Source: Acidobacteriota bacterium (GTDB lineage Bacteria > Acidobacteriota > Blastocatellia > Chloracidobacteriales > JADJPF01). From it: DNA of 64,000 bases. A model generated the notes under the pieces. That model saw only the letters and a program-made list of their open reading frames with translations, ran no database searches and was not told the origin of the DNA. The position numbers were made by a program, and so were the translations under genes. Of this stretch, positions 52,793 to 63,557 are shown piece after piece (position 1 is the stretch's first letter; every line of letters begins with the position of its first letter). The stretch lies in contig JACQZQ010000064.1 in assembly GCA_016213785.1 (NCBI GenBank), positions 62,001-126,000 on the forward strand, read 5' to 3'.

Positions 52793-54295
52793 TTATTTTG
52801 AGCTAAAAGAATAAACAACCCCAAGAGTTAGTGTAGTTTGAGCCTCTACAGTTCTACCTATAGATTTATTAAAGAAGTTTTTGTTTGAAAAGTCACGACG
52901 ATACTCTAATCGGCCAATTAATCCACCTTTTATTGTACGTTCACCAGTTAAAGTTAATGATTTTACAGTTTGAACTGTTCCAGTAGTAAAACCATCATTA
53001 TCATCATAAACTTCAAAACGAGGGGTAAAGGCAAAGCTTTCTCTAGGTTGTAAGCGTAGATAGCCAACTATCCCTTTAGCATGAACTCTTGCGCCATTGA
53101 TACGATCAAAAACATAAAAATAATTTGATGCAAAACTAACTTTATCAGTAATAGTATAGATTAATGTTCCATCAAACAAATGTCGATTATCATCTTTATT
53201 ATTAGCTTGTTCAGGCCCACCAGTATAGTTTTGAACAAAAGTAATTTTACTAGTAGGCTTAATTATAGCTTGTAGAGAAAATGACTTACGAGCATTATTA
53301 TCAACAACATTATTATAGCCATTATGCATAGCAAAACCTAAGGTAAACTTATCACTAACAGGATAAGTAAGTCTAACTCCATAATGATAATAAGGAATAC
53401 CAAAAGCAAAAAGTATTGAGCGTGAATAATTCCAATTGTCTTTAGTTTCAATCACTTCATTACCATGATAAGTAACATATTTACCAAAATCTATTTGTAG
53501 ACCTTTTCCTACAGGAGCTAAATAACTAAGGTAAGCTTGTTGTAGGTTACGAAAAACATCTGCGCCTCCAGGCTCACTGGCATGAATAATTTCTGCGGCA
53601 GGCCCAAAACTTAAGTCTAAGCGAAAACCTAAGCGATGGTCTTCACCAGGAGCATTATTAAGAACTAGCTTTGCCATATTTAAGCTAAATTGATTATGCT
53701 TAGTATCAAAATTACGTAATTGATTATCAAAAACTGTAACATTATTACTTACATCAGGACGATTAAAGTTATATCCATAATAAGCATCAACAAAACCTGA
53801 AACTTCTGTTCTTTCAAAAAACGATAATACTTTATCTTTAGCTGAATCACCGTCTTGTGGTTTAAGAGGCTCAGGGCTTACTGTACTAGCTACTGTGTTA
53901 TTAACAGCATTATTAACATTAGTAGTATTAGTAGTATTAGTAGTAGCTACTTCCTTAGAAGTATTTTCTGAAGAGTTACTTTCCGCAGATTTTTCTAATT
54001 TAGATTCTAGTTCCTTAATTCTTGTTTCTAATAACTTTACAGTGCGTTGTAAATCTTGCACTTCCCTAAGCATAAGCTCAGTTTCATTATTTGGTTTGTT
54101 TTCGCCTTTTGCTTCAGCAGGTTTATTAGCAGAAGCCTTATCAGACGTATCTGAAGTTTTATTATCAGAAACCTTATCAGAAACCTTATCAATTAAATCG
54201 CTATTAATAGCAATTAAAGGTTGTTGAGCAAAAGTAGATTGAGAAAAAATTGCTAGCACCACAGCAGCAAAAAACATTTTTAATCTTAGAGTCAT
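52793..54295 (-). CDS. Outer-membrane beta-barrel porin (BBP2/OmpL-like) with N-terminal coiled coil
   Basis: 500 residues: signal peptide (cleavage after STFAQ, about residue 24), a low-complexity Lys/Ser/Asp region, a coiled coil (about 72-108: LMLREVQDLQRTVKLLETRIKEL in part), and a Thr/Asn-rich linker. A beta-barrel (about 165-500) starts VSGFVDAYYGYNFNRP and ends TLTLGVVYSFSSK. The GFVDAYYGYNFNRP start is characteristic of putative beta-barrel porin-2 proteins. The periplasmic coiled coil may bind peptidoglycan, as in OprD/SLH-type trimeric porins. It lies between chemoreceptor and cheA genes, an odd place for a porin. Confidence 0.85.
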   Translation of the reverse strand: MTLRLKMFFAAVVLAIFSQSTFAQQPLIAINSDLIDKVSDKVSDNKTSDTSDKASANKPAEAKGENKPNNETELMLREVQDLQRTVKLLETRIKELESKLEKSAESNSSENTSKEVATTNTTNTTNVNNAVNNTVASTVSPEPLKPQDGDSAKDKVLSFFERTEVSGFVDAYYGYNFNRPDVSNNVTVFDNQLRNFDTKHNQFSLNMAKLVLNNAPGEDHRLGFRLDLSFGPAAEIIHASEPGGADVFRNLQQAYLSYLAPVGKGLQIDFGKYVTYHGNEVIETKDNWNYSRSILFAFGIPYYHYGVRLTYPVSDKFTLGFAMHNGYNNVVDNNARKSFSLQAIIKPTSKITFVQNYTGGPEQANNKDDNRHLFDGTLIYTITDKVSFASNYFYVFDRINGARVHAKGIVGYLRLQPRESFAFTPRFEVYDDNDGFTTGTVQTVKSLTLTGERTIKGGLIGRLEYRRDFSNKNFFNKSIGRTVEAQTTLTLGVVYSFSSK

Positions 54296-54347
54296 TTTGT
54301 CTCCTCTCTAGAAAAGTCCAACAGTTGGTTATTGGACAATGAGTTAC

Positions 54348-56588
54348 TTACTTTTTACCATTATCAGATATCTTGAAGGTACTAACGGATGAAAGTAGAC
54401 CTTCAGCCAAGCTTGCTAAATTACTAACAGATACAGCAGCTTGTTTAGTTCCAGCAGCAGATTGTTGAGTAACGGTTGAAATCTCACCTACTGCTTTTGC
54501 TAATGAATCAGAAGTGCGGGCTTGTTGTCTAGCAGAAAGTGAAATTGTTTGAATGAGTTCAGCAAGTCTTTTAGATACACCCTGAATCTCTTCTAATGCT
54601 TTACCTGCTTCGTTAGCAATTTCAGATCCATTTACTACTTCTCTTGTCATATCTTCCATTGCTACAACAGTCTCATTAGTTTCTGTTTGAATAGCTTTAA
54701 TTAAAGCTTCAATACGTTTAGTAGCTTCAGTAGATCTATCAGCTAGTCTTTCTACCTCTTCTGCTACTACAGCAAACCCTCTACCAGCTTCGCCAGCCAT
54801 TGCGGCTTGGATTGAAGCATTAAGAGCCAAGATACTAGTACGATCGGCAATATCTCTAATTAGCTGAACAATTTCTCCGATTTCTTGAGAACTCTCGCCT
54901 AAACGTTTTATACGTTTTGCAGTTCTTTGTACTTGTTCTCTAATGCCATCCATACTCTTAATAGTCTTTTCTACTGATTTAGTGCCTGTTTGAGCAGTCT
55001 TTAAGGCTTCTTCAGCAACAGTAGTAGAGGTTGCAGCAGTATCAGCAACTTGCCTAATAGAACCTGCCATACCATCAATAGAAGCTGAGGTATCGCTAAT
55101 TTGCATTGATTGAGACTCGCTACCTTGAGCTAGGCTCTTCATAGTAGATTGTATTTCATCAGCAGCAGAGCTAACTTGTACAGCAACCTCTTGTACATCG
55201 CCTATTACCCGTCTTAGTTCAGCAATCATAAAGTTAAATGAATCAGCAATAGCACCTGTAATATCTGCTTTTACTTCTGCTTCTACCATTAAATTACCAT
55301 CTGCAACCGTGCTAACTTCGTCTAAGAGTCTAAGAATAGATTTTTGTATTTCATCGCGCTCTTCACGTGATTGTATTAGAGATTGAACTGTATCAAGTGT
55401 GCTATTTAGCGAAACTGCTATTTTACCTAATTCATCAACACTAATAAGTTTAGCACGCGCCTCATATTTTCCACCCTTAATACTTTCAAAGGTATCTTGT
55501 AAAACATTAACTTGTCTAGTAATTAAAAAAGAAATAGCAGCAACAATTAAAAGACCAAGTATTGTACCAACAATAACTGCATTAATTGCAAAACTCCTAT
55601 CAGACTGATACTTAGCAACACGTATTTCTATTAGCTTTTGTAAACTACTTAAAGCAATAGCATAGTACTTAAAGAGTTTTGTATTTAAGTTATCTACATT
55701 TGTTGAAAACTGCTTTGCATCTGCGCTTATAGCATCTACCTTAAGGAAATTCTGATCAACATTTTGCTGAAAAGCTGCTAGTTCACGTAAATATTCATCA
55801 AAAACAGGAGCAACACTTTTACCTAAATCCACTCCTTGGGCTTTAGCAGCAGGATTATCATAACCAAAAGATACTGTCATACCACGCTGAATATCATCAT
55901 TAGCTAGTTGAACACCACCTGTTAAATTAGCTACCTGTAGCTTTTCCGCTACAGTTATAGCCTTACGAGTCATTACAGATGCGCTTATTTCTTGAATAGA
56001 ATTTAATTTTTCAGCAAGTTTAGGGGCTTGATAAATAGTAGCTGCCATTAAGTAATAAGTATCTAGGTCAGGGTCAAGTATTAAGTTGGAGTAATCGCCT
56101 GCTTGTCCAATCAAAACTACAGCATCATTAACTAGTTTTGCTCTTTGCAAATTTGTTTCAACACTAGGAGGTGTGCCTTTTACAGTTTCCCAATCTTTCT
56201 TAAGCTTACTAAGGGTTTGTGAGGTTTGTAGTGATTCACCAAGTTTCTTTCCTTGAACTACTAAACTATCTTTTTGTTCAGCAGCCTCAATAGCTTTAAT
56301 CGCACTATCTATTCTTGTTTCTAAAGTTGGTAAAAGCTCTTTTGCAATAGTATCACCACCTAAAGCTGCTACAGCAGCAAATCTATAAGAAATACTGTCT
56401 TGAAGAAGTTTTTGGACTTCTGTTAGGTATATACAACCATCAATTTCTTTTCCTGAAAACTCAATAGTAAAGTCATGTAATGGTAGTAATGTTCTTAGAG
56501 AAACTATAATAACTACTCCCATTACAATTATAATCAATAATAACTTTTGCCAGAGTCTCCAATTTATTGGGTTTATGTACTGTAACAT
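54348..56588 (-). CDS. Methyl-accepting chemotaxis protein (PilJ-like)
   Basis: 746 residues: first membrane helix (about 13-32), a large periplasmic helical sensor domain (about 35-330), second membrane helix (about 335-357), two HAMP-like segments (about 360-410 and 420-475), and a cytoplasmic signalling hairpin (about 475-740). The tip reads [18 protein letters not shown] with [19 protein letters not shown], the receptor-kinase contact. The tip Ala-Ala-Met-Ala spelling and two HAMPs resemble PilJ. The ligand is unknown. It is transcribed with the downstream porin gene (52 bp gap) and follows a cheW gene. Confidence 0.93.
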   Translation of the reverse strand: MLQYINPINWRLWQKLLLIIIVMGVVIIVSLRTLLPLHDFTIEFSGKEIDGCIYLTEVQKLLQDSISYRFAAVAALGGDTIAKELLPTLETRIDSAIKAIEAAEQKDSLVVQGKKLGESLQTSQTLSKLKKDWETVKGTPPSVETNLQRAKLVNDAVVLIGQAGDYSNLILDPDLDTYYLMAATIYQAPKLAEKLNSIQEISASVMTRKAITVAEKLQVANLTGGVQLANDDIQRGMTVSFGYDNPAAKAQGVDLGKSVAPVFDEYLRELAAFQQNVDQNFLKVDAISADAKQFSTNVDNLNTKLFKYYAIALSSLQKLIEIRVAKYQSDRSFAINAVIVGTILGLLIVAAISFLITRQVNVLQDTFESIKGGKYEARAKLISVDELGKIAVSLNSTLDTVQSLIQSREERDEIQKSILRLLDEVSTVADGNLMVEAEVKADITGAIADSFNFMIAELRRVIGDVQEVAVQVSSAADEIQSTMKSLAQGSESQSMQISDTSASIDGMAGSIRQVADTAATSTTVAEEALKTAQTGTKSVEKTIKSMDGIREQVQRTAKRIKRLGESSQEIGEIVQLIRDIADRTSILALNASIQAAMAGEAGRGFAVVAEEVERLADRSTEATKRIEALIKAIQTETNETVVAMEDMTREVVNGSEIANEAGKALEEIQGVSKRLAELIQTISLSARQQARTSDSLAKAVGEISTVTQQSAAGTKQAAVSVSNLASLAEGLLSSVSTFKISDNGKK

Positions 56589-56761
56589 TACTTGCCTCCT
56601 AATTAACTCAGCCTCTTAAAGGCTGTTCTTATTAATCAATAGTTTTTTAAGGCTTAAGAGTAGAAACAACACAATATAATATTTTTAGTATAGTTTTGCT
56701 AGCTTTGCTACTTTCAGTAACATTTGAATAAGAGTAGCAGAATTTATCCCTAGGTTTAATC

Positions 56762-57364
56762 TTATAAAGATTCAAATTGACGTAGTTCTGAAGAAATTAA
56801 TAACTTATCAATATTAAACAAAGCTAAAGGCTGTTCTTTATCTGTATAAAAACCTATTAAAAATAATGCTAGTTTATTTTGAATAGGTGCTGTAGGTTCT
56901 TTTACTTCTTTAAGTGCTATAGGAATTAAACCTGTTACTTTATCAACCATTAAAATAGTCGAAAAATCCTCATTCTGTGTTCTTACAACCATCATTCTAG
57001 CCGTTGCTGAATTAACTTGTCCTAAAGATAAAAATGTACGTAAATCGACTACTGAAAATATATCTCCTCTTAAATTTGTAACGCCTAATAACCAGCTAGG
57101 TGTTTTAGGTATAGTGGTTACTTTTGGCATTGTACCTATTTCTAGCACTCTATTTATTGGTATTGCATATTTAACTTCTGAAAGTGAAAAAGTAATAAAG
57201 ATCTCTTTATTTGTGATATCTTTTTTTGATTCCTCAAAACTTGTTGTAAGTTTTTTTCCATAGGTAGAAATCACTTTTCTATCAATTGCTGAAACTACAT
57301 TCTCTAATAATATTTCCTGTTTTGAGCTATTTTTTTTGTCTTCTTGATTTGGATAGTCACTCAT
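56762..57364 (-). CDS. CheW-like coupling protein (PilI-like)
   Basis: 200 residues, with an N-terminal extension of about 50 charged residues, then a CheW domain: IFITFSLSEVKYAIPINRVLEI, PSWLLGVTNLRGDIFSVVDLRTFL and MMVVRTQNEDFSTILMVDKVTGLI in short blocks. It links the chemoreceptor to CheA. It is the first gene of the minus-strand chemosensory cluster and is divergent from the response regulator gene. Confidence 0.93.
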   Translation of the reverse strand: MSDYPNQEDKKNSSKQEILLENVVSAIDRKVISTYGKKLTTSFEESKKDITNKEIFITFSLSEVKYAIPINRVLEIGTMPKVTTIPKTPSWLLGVTNLRGDIFSVVDLRTFLSLGQVNSATARMMVVRTQNEDFSTILMVDKVTGLIPIALKEVKEPTAPIQNKLALFLIGFYTDKEQPLALFNIDKLLISSELRQFESL

Positions 57365-57742
57365 AATTTTAATTAGTTAAGATCATTTAAGAGAATTATT
57401 AGGTTAACTAAATCTTTCCTAGCAAAATAAGCAACCTAAATAAGTTAACAGGTCATTTTTTAAGGTAAGTGAAAGGAATTTTTACTTGGCGATTATAGCA
57501 TAATAGGAAAAATTTTAATCAAAAAATTTTTTCCTAATATAAATATAATTAAAGGCTTTATAAGTCTTTAATATTCTTGCTAAAATCCTTTTCTAAACCT
57601 TCTAGGTTTTAATCTTTTTTAATCTTTTTTAATCTTTCTAAATGTTGCTTTAGATTGTTTTAATGAGATCATTTTTCATGTTATCTTTAGCAACAAATCA
57701 CAAATTCTATTATTTTCTATTATTTACTGAAGGGAGTAAGGT
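57365..57742. other. Divergent intergenic region between cheW and the response regulator gene
   Basis: No gene seen. It holds the divergent promoters. Notable are three tandem TTAATCTTTT units (about 57609-57638) and an inverted repeat AAGT...ACTT around 57470-57487. The response regulator has a strong SD, GAAGGGAG, upstream of its ATG. Confidence 0.4.
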
Positions 57743-58105
57743 ATGGGAAAAAATATTCTTGTAGTAGAAGATAGCCCTACAGAATTAACTTTAATTAAAC
57801 AAGCACTACAAACTAAAAATTATAATCTTACCTATGCAAGCGATGGAGAAGAGGCCATAGCTAAGGCAACAAAAGATTTACCCGATCTAATTTTATTAGA
57901 CGTAGTTTTGCCTAAAAAAAATGGTTTCCAAGTCTGCCGCCAGCTTAAGACTACTGCTCAAACTAAGGATATTAAAATAATCCTTTTAACCAGTAAAAAC
58001 CAAGAAAGTGATAAGTTTTGGGGTATGAAACAAGGCGCTGATGAATATGTAACTAAGCCTTTTAAGAATGACGATCTATTAAAAACTATAGCTAAATATG
58101 TCTAG
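57743..58105 (+). CDS. Single-domain response regulator (PilH/CheY-like)
   Basis: 120 residues, a receiver domain only: NILVVEDSPTELTLIKQAL (acidic pocket), phospho-acceptor Asp53 in LILLDVVLPKKNG, Thr/Ser in ILLTSKNQE, and the conserved Lys in VTKPFKNDDL. Sequence style matches PilH/PilG of type IV pilus chemosensory systems. It is the likely phosphate sink or output of the multi-Hpt CheA, although it is transcribed divergently from the cluster. A terminator follows directly. Confidence 0.93.
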   Translation: MGKNILVVEDSPTELTLIKQALQTKNYNLTYASDGEEAIAKATKDLPDLILLDVVLPKKNGFQVCRQLKTTAQTKDIKIILLTSKNQESDKFWGMKQGADEYVTKPFKNDDLLKTIAKYV

Positions 58106-58119
58106 TTTCTGGGTTTAAT

Positions 58120-58168
58120 AAAAAGGATAGGCTCTTAAGTCTTTAGCTTTTAAGCGTTTATCCTTTTT
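58120..58168 (+). terminator. Terminator after the response regulator gene
   Basis: AAAAAGGATA (58120-58129) pairs with TATCCTTTTT (58159-58168), and inner TTAAG pairs with CTTTTAA. It ends in a T-run. Confidence 0.75.
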
Positions 58169-58298
58169 ATCAAAGCTAAATTTGCGTTCTTCTAAATCAG
58201 TTCTGCTTTAGTTGCTACTATTTAACCAGTTAGTTAAAATCACAAGCTAAAATTGATATTAAAAATTATAGCTTTTAACAAATGAGGAATAACTAAAA

Positions 58299-58841
58299 AT
58301 GGGACTTGGTTTAGCAATCAAAACTTTTTTTGCTCTGCTAACATCTAACACCTTACCTGATAATCTTCTAAAAGAAATGCACCTTCAGCGTGAAGATCTT
58401 AAGAAAGAATTACCACCTGCTAGCCCTTCTCCAGCAGAACAGCGTAAGCGCCAAGCACAGGAGCAGGCTCGCTCCCTGCAATTACTAAATATTTTGCAAA
58501 GAGATGCAAGATTAATAGATTTTCTTAGCGAAGACATTAAACCCTATTCAGATGCTCAGGTGGGAGCTGCTGTACGTAATCTACATGAAAGCTCTCAGCA
58601 AACACTTAAACGCTACTTAAAGCTTGAACCTGTAATGGATTCTACTGAAGGAGAGTCTGTTACTGTAGCTGAAGGCTTTGACCCTGCTGCTATTAAATTA
58701 ATTGGTAATGTTACAGGTAAGCCTCCATTAAAAGGAATTTTACGCCATAAAGGTTGGCAAGTAACAAGTCTAGATCTACCAGCATTACCAGAAAATAATG
58801 ATCAACAAATACTTGCCCCAGCAGAAGTAGAAATTTCTTAA
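58299..58841 (+). CDS. DUF2760 domain protein, Hsp70-operon partner
   Basis: 180 residues. The C-terminal half is the DUF2760 domain: LQLLNILQRDARLIDFLSEDI, YSDAQVGAAVRNLHESSQQTLKRYL, and GNVTGKPPLKGILRHKGWQV in short blocks. Members are found next to Hsp70-like genes in many bacteria; function unknown. The N-terminal 60 residues are helical and Gln/Arg rich, with a hydrophobic first helix. It leads an operon with the two Hsp70 genes (40 bp to the first). Confidence 0.85.
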   Translation: MGLGLAIKTFFALLTSNTLPDNLLKEMHLQREDLKKELPPASPSPAEQRKRQAQEQARSLQLLNILQRDARLIDFLSEDIKPYSDAQVGAAVRNLHESSQQTLKRYLKLEPVMDSTEGESVTVAEGFDPAAIKLIGNVTGKPPLKGILRHKGWQVTSLDLPALPENNDQQILAPAEVEIS

Positions 58842-58881
58842 AAATATTCAAAACTATGTTTTTATAAAACTCTGTAAAATT

Positions 58882-60741
58882 ATGTCTAATACATCTACAA
58901 AAACCGCTCAATATATTATAGGTATTGACCTTGGCACTACTAACTGTGTGCTAGCTTCTACTCCTAGTTTTGTTCCAGAAGATGAAAAAGGCGAAATTTC
59001 CCTTTTTTCAGTCCCTCAACTAATTAACGCAAATGAAGTAGCAGAACAAAAATTACTTCCTTCTTTTCTTTATCTTCCTAATGAATATGATTTTCCTAAA
59101 GGTAGTATTTCCTTGCCTTGGAATACTGAACAAAATCAAGTAGTAGGTGAACTTGCCCGTAAGCGTGGAGCAGAAAACCCAAGTCGGTTTGTAGCCTCGG
59201 CTAAGTCTTGGCTCTGTAATCAAGGAGTTAATCGTACTCAAGCAATTTTACCCTGGCAAGCTCCCGTAGAAGTCTCTAAAGTATCTCCTTTAGAAGCCTC
59301 TTGTACTTACCTAGAGTATTTACGTAGGTCTTGGGATTATAAAGAGTCTCAATCTGGTTCAGGTGCACATTTAAGTGAGCAAGAAATTTTCCTTACTGTT
59401 CCAGCTTCATTTGATATGGCTGCTCGTGATTTAACAATGAAAGCTGCCGAACTTGCAGGACTCCATAATGTTACCTTACTAGAAGAACCCCAAGCAGCCT
59501 TTTATTCTTGGATTGAAAACCAAGGTGAGCGCTGGCGTAAACAAGTTAAAGTAGGCGATTTAATTCTAGTCTGTGATGTTGGAGGCGGTACAACCGACTT
59601 TAGCTTAATTGCAGTATCAGAAGAGCAAGGTGAGCTAACTCTAAACCGTGTAGCGGTTGGAGAACATATTCTCTTAGGCGGTGATAATATGGATCTAGCC
59701 CTAGCCAGACTCTTACAGTTTCGCCTACAAGAAAAAGGTACTCGTATAGATAATTGGCAACTACAAAGCCTTTGGTATCGTTGCCGAGTAGCAAAAGAAC
59801 GCTTGCTTAGTAGTCCAGATTTAGAAAGTGAACCTGTAACAATTTTAGGTAAAGGAACAGGGTTAGTTGCTGGAACAATTACCACTGAGCTAAAACGTAG
59901 CGATATTGAACAGATACTTCTTGAAGGCTTCTTTCCTATTTGTAGTTACACAGATATGCCTGCAAAACAGCGCCGTGTTGCTTTACAAGAAATAGGTCTT
60001 TCCTATGCAGCAGATCCTTGTGTTACAAAACATTTAGCTAAGTTCCTCTCTCAACAAGCACGTTCAGACTCTCAAGAATATCAATTGCGTCGTAGTGAAG
60101 ATGGGTTAGCTTGCCCTACAGCAATATTATTTAATGGCGGTGTCATGAAAGCTGATATCCTGCGTCATCGTGTGATAGGAACTCTTAATAAATGGCTAGA
60201 ATCAGCTGGGTTTGAGCCTATAAAAGAGCTTTTCTCTCAAGACCTAGATACAGCCGTTGCTTGTGGTGCTGCCTATTATGGACAAGCTCGTCATGGTCGC
60301 GGAGTCCGTATTAGAGGCGGTGCTAGCCGTACTTATTATATTGGAATTGAAAGTTCAATGCCTGCAATTCCTGGGTTTGCTGCTCCATTAAAAGCCCTTT
60401 GTGTTGTTCCTTTTGGAATGGAAGAAGGAACTAGAGCTAAAATTCATTCTCAAGAATTTGGCCTAGTAGTAGGTGAACCAGCAGAATTTCGTTTCCTTAG
60501 CTCAACGACCCGTAAAAAAGACTCCTTAGGCACTTTAGTAGAAGATTGGAGTGATGATATTCAAGAACAATCCCCGCTTGAGGTTACTTTATCGCTCCCT
60601 GGTCAAGAAGATAGTGTTTTACCTGTAGAGTTAGAGTCTCATATGACCGAAATTGGAACCTTAGAACTCTGGTGTGTTGCTCGTGATAATGAGCATAGAT
60701 GGAAACTTGAATTTAATGTGCGTGAGCGTGAAGAAGAATAA
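58882..60741 (+). CDS. Hsp70 family ATPase (short form)
   Basis: 619 residues. The actin-like nucleotide-binding domain spans about 10-490: phosphate 1 motif IIGIDLGTTNCVLAST, phosphate 2 motif VCDVGGGTTDFSLIAV, LLEEPQAAFYSW, and the adenosine motif ILFNGGVMKADILR. A compact beta-rich C-terminal region follows instead of the DnaK substrate-binding domain plus lid. It is probably a specialised chaperone or regulator, not DnaK itself. It sits in a DUF2760-Hsp70-Hsp70 operon; the second Hsp70 starts 2 bp after its stop and shares the same architecture, so the two arose by duplication. Confidence 0.92.
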   Translation: MSNTSTKTAQYIIGIDLGTTNCVLASTPSFVPEDEKGEISLFSVPQLINANEVAEQKLLPSFLYLPNEYDFPKGSISLPWNTEQNQVVGELARKRGAENPSRFVASAKSWLCNQGVNRTQAILPWQAPVEVSKVSPLEASCTYLEYLRRSWDYKESQSGSGAHLSEQEIFLTVPASFDMAARDLTMKAAELAGLHNVTLLEEPQAAFYSWIENQGERWRKQVKVGDLILVCDVGGGTTDFSLIAVSEEQGELTLNRVAVGEHILLGGDNMDLALARLLQFRLQEKGTRIDNWQLQSLWYRCRVAKERLLSSPDLESEPVTILGKGTGLVAGTITTELKRSDIEQILLEGFFPICSYTDMPAKQRRVALQEIGLSYAADPCVTKHLAKFLSQQARSDSQEYQLRRSEDGLACPTAILFNGGVMKADILRHRVIGTLNKWLESAGFEPIKELFSQDLDTAVACGAAYYGQARHGRGVRIRGGASRTYYIGIESSMPAIPGFAAPLKALCVVPFGMEEGTRAKIHSQEFGLVVGEPAEFRFLSSTTRKKDSLGTLVEDWSDDIQEQSPLEVTLSLPGQEDSVLPVELESHMTEIGTLELWCVARDNEHRWKLEFNVREREEE

Positions 60742-60743
60742 TT

Positions 60744-63557
60744 GTGGAAAAAACAAAAAAATCAAAGTTCATAATAGGAATAGACTTAGGTACAACTAAC
60801 TCTGCTGTGGCTTATATTAAGCGACACGAGGAAGCTGAATTTCCAACTATTGAGCTTTATGAAATCCCACAATTAATTGCACCTGGTGAAGGTGCACCTC
60901 TTCGTACTCTACCTTCATTTCTCTATATTGCTGGTGAATATGATATTTCGGCGGAAAGTCTTTGGCTACCTTGGGATGAAACCATCCGTTATGGAGTCGG
61001 GACTTTTGCACGTGAACAAGGCGCTTTAGTCCCAGGAAGGCTTGTAAGTTCGGCTAAATCTTGGCTCTGCTATCCTGAAGTAGACCGTAGAGCTAAAATC
61101 CTCCCTTGGGGTTCAGATCTTGGCTCTGATGCTCGCTCTCCCGTTGAAACTTCAGCAATCTATCTTAAGCATATTAGGGATGGCTGGAACTATGAACATG
61201 GAGAAACAGAAGATTCTCGTTTTGAAAATCAAGAAATAGTTCTTACCGTCCCTGCGTCATTTGATGAGGAGGCTCGGGAATTAACTGTTGAAGCAGCACA
61301 AGAAGCTGGTTTTACAAACCTTACTTTACTAGAAGAACCTCTAGCGGCTTTTTATTCCTGGGTTGTCACTCACCATGAGAGTTTTGAAAAATATGTTGCT
61401 GATAAAGAAACAATTCTAGTTTGTGATGTTGGGGGTGGGACATCAGATTTTAGTTTAATTAAAGTAAGTCGCAGTAATGATGAAGTTAAATTTGAGCGTA
61501 CCGCAGTAGGCGAGCACCTGCTTCTTGGTGGTGATAATGTTGATTATGCGCTTACTTACCAAGTTCAAAATCAAATTACTAATAAACTTTCCTTACAGCA
61601 ACGTGCCTCACTCTTGCGTCAATGTTGTAGTGCAAAGGAAAAGCTTCTTTCTGATGATAGCCAACAAGAAATAAATATTGCCATTGCTGGTAGTGGAAGT
61701 AGTTTAGTTGGTGGACTAGTTCAAACAACTCTAACTCGTAGCCAAGTATTAAATTTAATTCTTGAAGGATTTTTACCTATTACAGAATTAGCTGATTTAG
61801 CAAAACATGAAAAGCGTTCAGGGCTGCGTGAAATAGGCTTGCCTTATGAATCAGACCCAGCAATTACCCGTCATTTAGCAGAATTTCTTACTCGCGCTGG
61901 TGCTCAAGAAGGTGTAGTAAGACCAGATGCAATACTTTTTAATGGAGGTTTTTTTAAACCTTCAATTTTAAGAGTAAGAGTTGCTGAGGCTTTAATGAAT
62001 TGGTTTGATGATGGTCAAGGTTGGCTACCAAAGATGCTTTCAAATGATGCCCTAGATACAGCAGTAGCAATTGGAGCAGCTTACTATGGTTTTGTCCGTC
62101 GTCAAGGAGGAATTCGTGTAGGGTCTGGAAGCGCTAGAGCTTATTACATAGGGATAAATTTAGATACACCAACTCATGAAGATCAAACAACGGTTGTTTG
62201 TGTTTTGCCTAGAGGTACAGAAGAAGGTACTAAATTAGTTTTGGACTCTAGACGTTTTGAGCTACAAGCTAATCGTCCTGTAAGTTTTACTCTTTGGAGT
62301 TCTACATCTCGCCAAGGAGATAAATTAGGCGATGTTATAACTACCAAAGTCCAAGATCTACATCCACATTCACCTTTAGTTACTGTAATTCGTTTTGGTA
62401 AACGTTCAACAGATATAAATATTCCTGTTAAAGTAGTTACAGAATTTACTGAAGTTGGAACATTAGAAATTTGGTGCCAGTCTCAAGTTAGTGAACATCG
62501 ATGGCGGTTACAATTTCAATTACGTAAAGACTTAGCTCAAATAAAAACTGTCCGTAAAAATACAGGACTACTTACAAGAAATCCTCAAATTATTGCTGAT
62601 GAAGCAATAGAAAAAGCCAAAGAAGCAATCTTTCAAGTATTTGGCTCAAGTGTAAGCGAGGAAATAGCTAAAGCCTGCCCTATTAATAGCAGTCCTGTAG
62701 AACTTTTAGGAAAACTTGAAGAAACCCTAGGAGTAGGACGTGATAGCTGGCCCCTAGAAGTAATTCGTAAACTCTCAGATTACTTAATAGAACTTTCTGA
62801 AGGTAGAAAATTAGGAGAAAAGTTTGAAGCCCGTTGGTTAAATCTTTATGGATTTTGCTTACGTCCTGGGTTTGGCGACCCTGTTGATGATTGGAGACTT
62901 CAGCAAGCACGAAAGCTTTATCATCGTGGGCTATGTTTTCCCGATGATGAACAGTGCCAAGCAGAATGGTTAGTTTTATGGAGACGTGTTTGTGGTGGTT
63001 TTACTAAAGGCCAACAAATAGATTTTTATGAACGCTATGCATCACAATTACTAGGGACTCGAACTAAAAAACGCGTTAGGTTAAATCAACAAGTTGAAAG
63101 AGAAGCTTGGAGAGCTTTAGCTAGCATGGAACTACTTCCATTACATAATAAAATTGAATTAGGAAACGCTCTTATTTCTCGTATTCAACAAGGACAGTCT
63201 GGGGAAAATGAATTTTGGTCACTTGGACGAATTGGGGCAAGAATCCCATTTTATGCAACTATTGATACTGTAGTCTCTCCAGCTATTGCCACTAGATGGA
63301 TTGAAGCAATATTAAATATTAATGCTAGTTCACAAGATTCTTTTGTTGCAGCACTAGCTCAACTTGGAGCAAAAACCAGCGATCATACTCGTGATATAAG
63401 TGATAGTTTAAGAAAGAGAATAATTGCTAAAATCCAAGAAATAGGTAAACAACTTTATCTAATAGAAAATCTAGAAAACTATTTACCTGCTGAAGAAAGA
63501 GACGCTACACGTATTTTTGGAGAATCACTACCTTTAGGCTTAAAACTTTTAGAATAA
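60744..63557 (+). CDS. Hsp70 family ATPase with a DUF3731-type C-terminal extension
   Basis: 937 residues. The N-terminal 600 residues parallel the upstream Hsp70: FIIGIDLGTTNSAVAYIK, VCDVGGGTSDFSLIKV, LLEEPLAAFYSWVV, ILFNGGFFKPSILR, and the EVGTLEIWCQ end. Residues about 610-937 add a helical domain (LEETLGVGRDSWPLEVIRKL, WLNLYGFCLRPGFGDPVDDWR, EFWSLGRIGARIPFYA) that matches my recollection of DUF3731. Start is GTG at 60744, 2 bp after the previous stop, so translation is coupled. The pair probably forms one chaperone complex with DUF2760; client unknown. Confidence 0.9.
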   Translation: MEKTKKSKFIIGIDLGTTNSAVAYIKRHEEAEFPTIELYEIPQLIAPGEGAPLRTLPSFLYIAGEYDISAESLWLPWDETIRYGVGTFAREQGALVPGRLVSSAKSWLCYPEVDRRAKILPWGSDLGSDARSPVETSAIYLKHIRDGWNYEHGETEDSRFENQEIVLTVPASFDEEARELTVEAAQEAGFTNLTLLEEPLAAFYSWVVTHHESFEKYVADKETILVCDVGGGTSDFSLIKVSRSNDEVKFERTAVGEHLLLGGDNVDYALTYQVQNQITNKLSLQQRASLLRQCCSAKEKLLSDDSQQEINIAIAGSGSSLVGGLVQTTLTRSQVLNLILEGFLPITELADLAKHEKRSGLREIGLPYESDPAITRHLAEFLTRAGAQEGVVRPDAILFNGGFFKPSILRVRVAEALMNWFDDGQGWLPKMLSNDALDTAVAIGAAYYGFVRRQGGIRVGSGSARAYYIGINLDTPTHEDQTTVVCVLPRGTEEGTKLVLDSRRFELQANRPVSFTLWSSTSRQGDKLGDVITTKVQDLHPHSPLVTVIRFGKRSTDINIPVKVVTEFTEVGTLEIWCQSQVSEHRWRLQFQLRKDLAQIKTVRKNTGLLTRNPQIIADEAIEKAKEAIFQVFGSSVSEEIAKACPINSSPVELLGKLEETLGVGRDSWPLEVIRKLSDYLIELSEGRKLGEKFEARWLNLYGFCLRPGFGDPVDDWRLQQARKLYHRGLCFPDDEQCQAEWLVLWRRVCGGFTKGQQIDFYERYASQLLGTRTKKRVRLNQQVEREAWRALASMELLPLHNKIELGNALISRIQQGQSGENEFWSLGRIGARIPFYATIDTVVSPAIATRWIEAILNINASSQDSFVAALAQLGAKTSDHTRDISDSLRKRIIAKIQEIGKQLYLIENLENYLPAEERDATRIFGESLPLGLKLLE

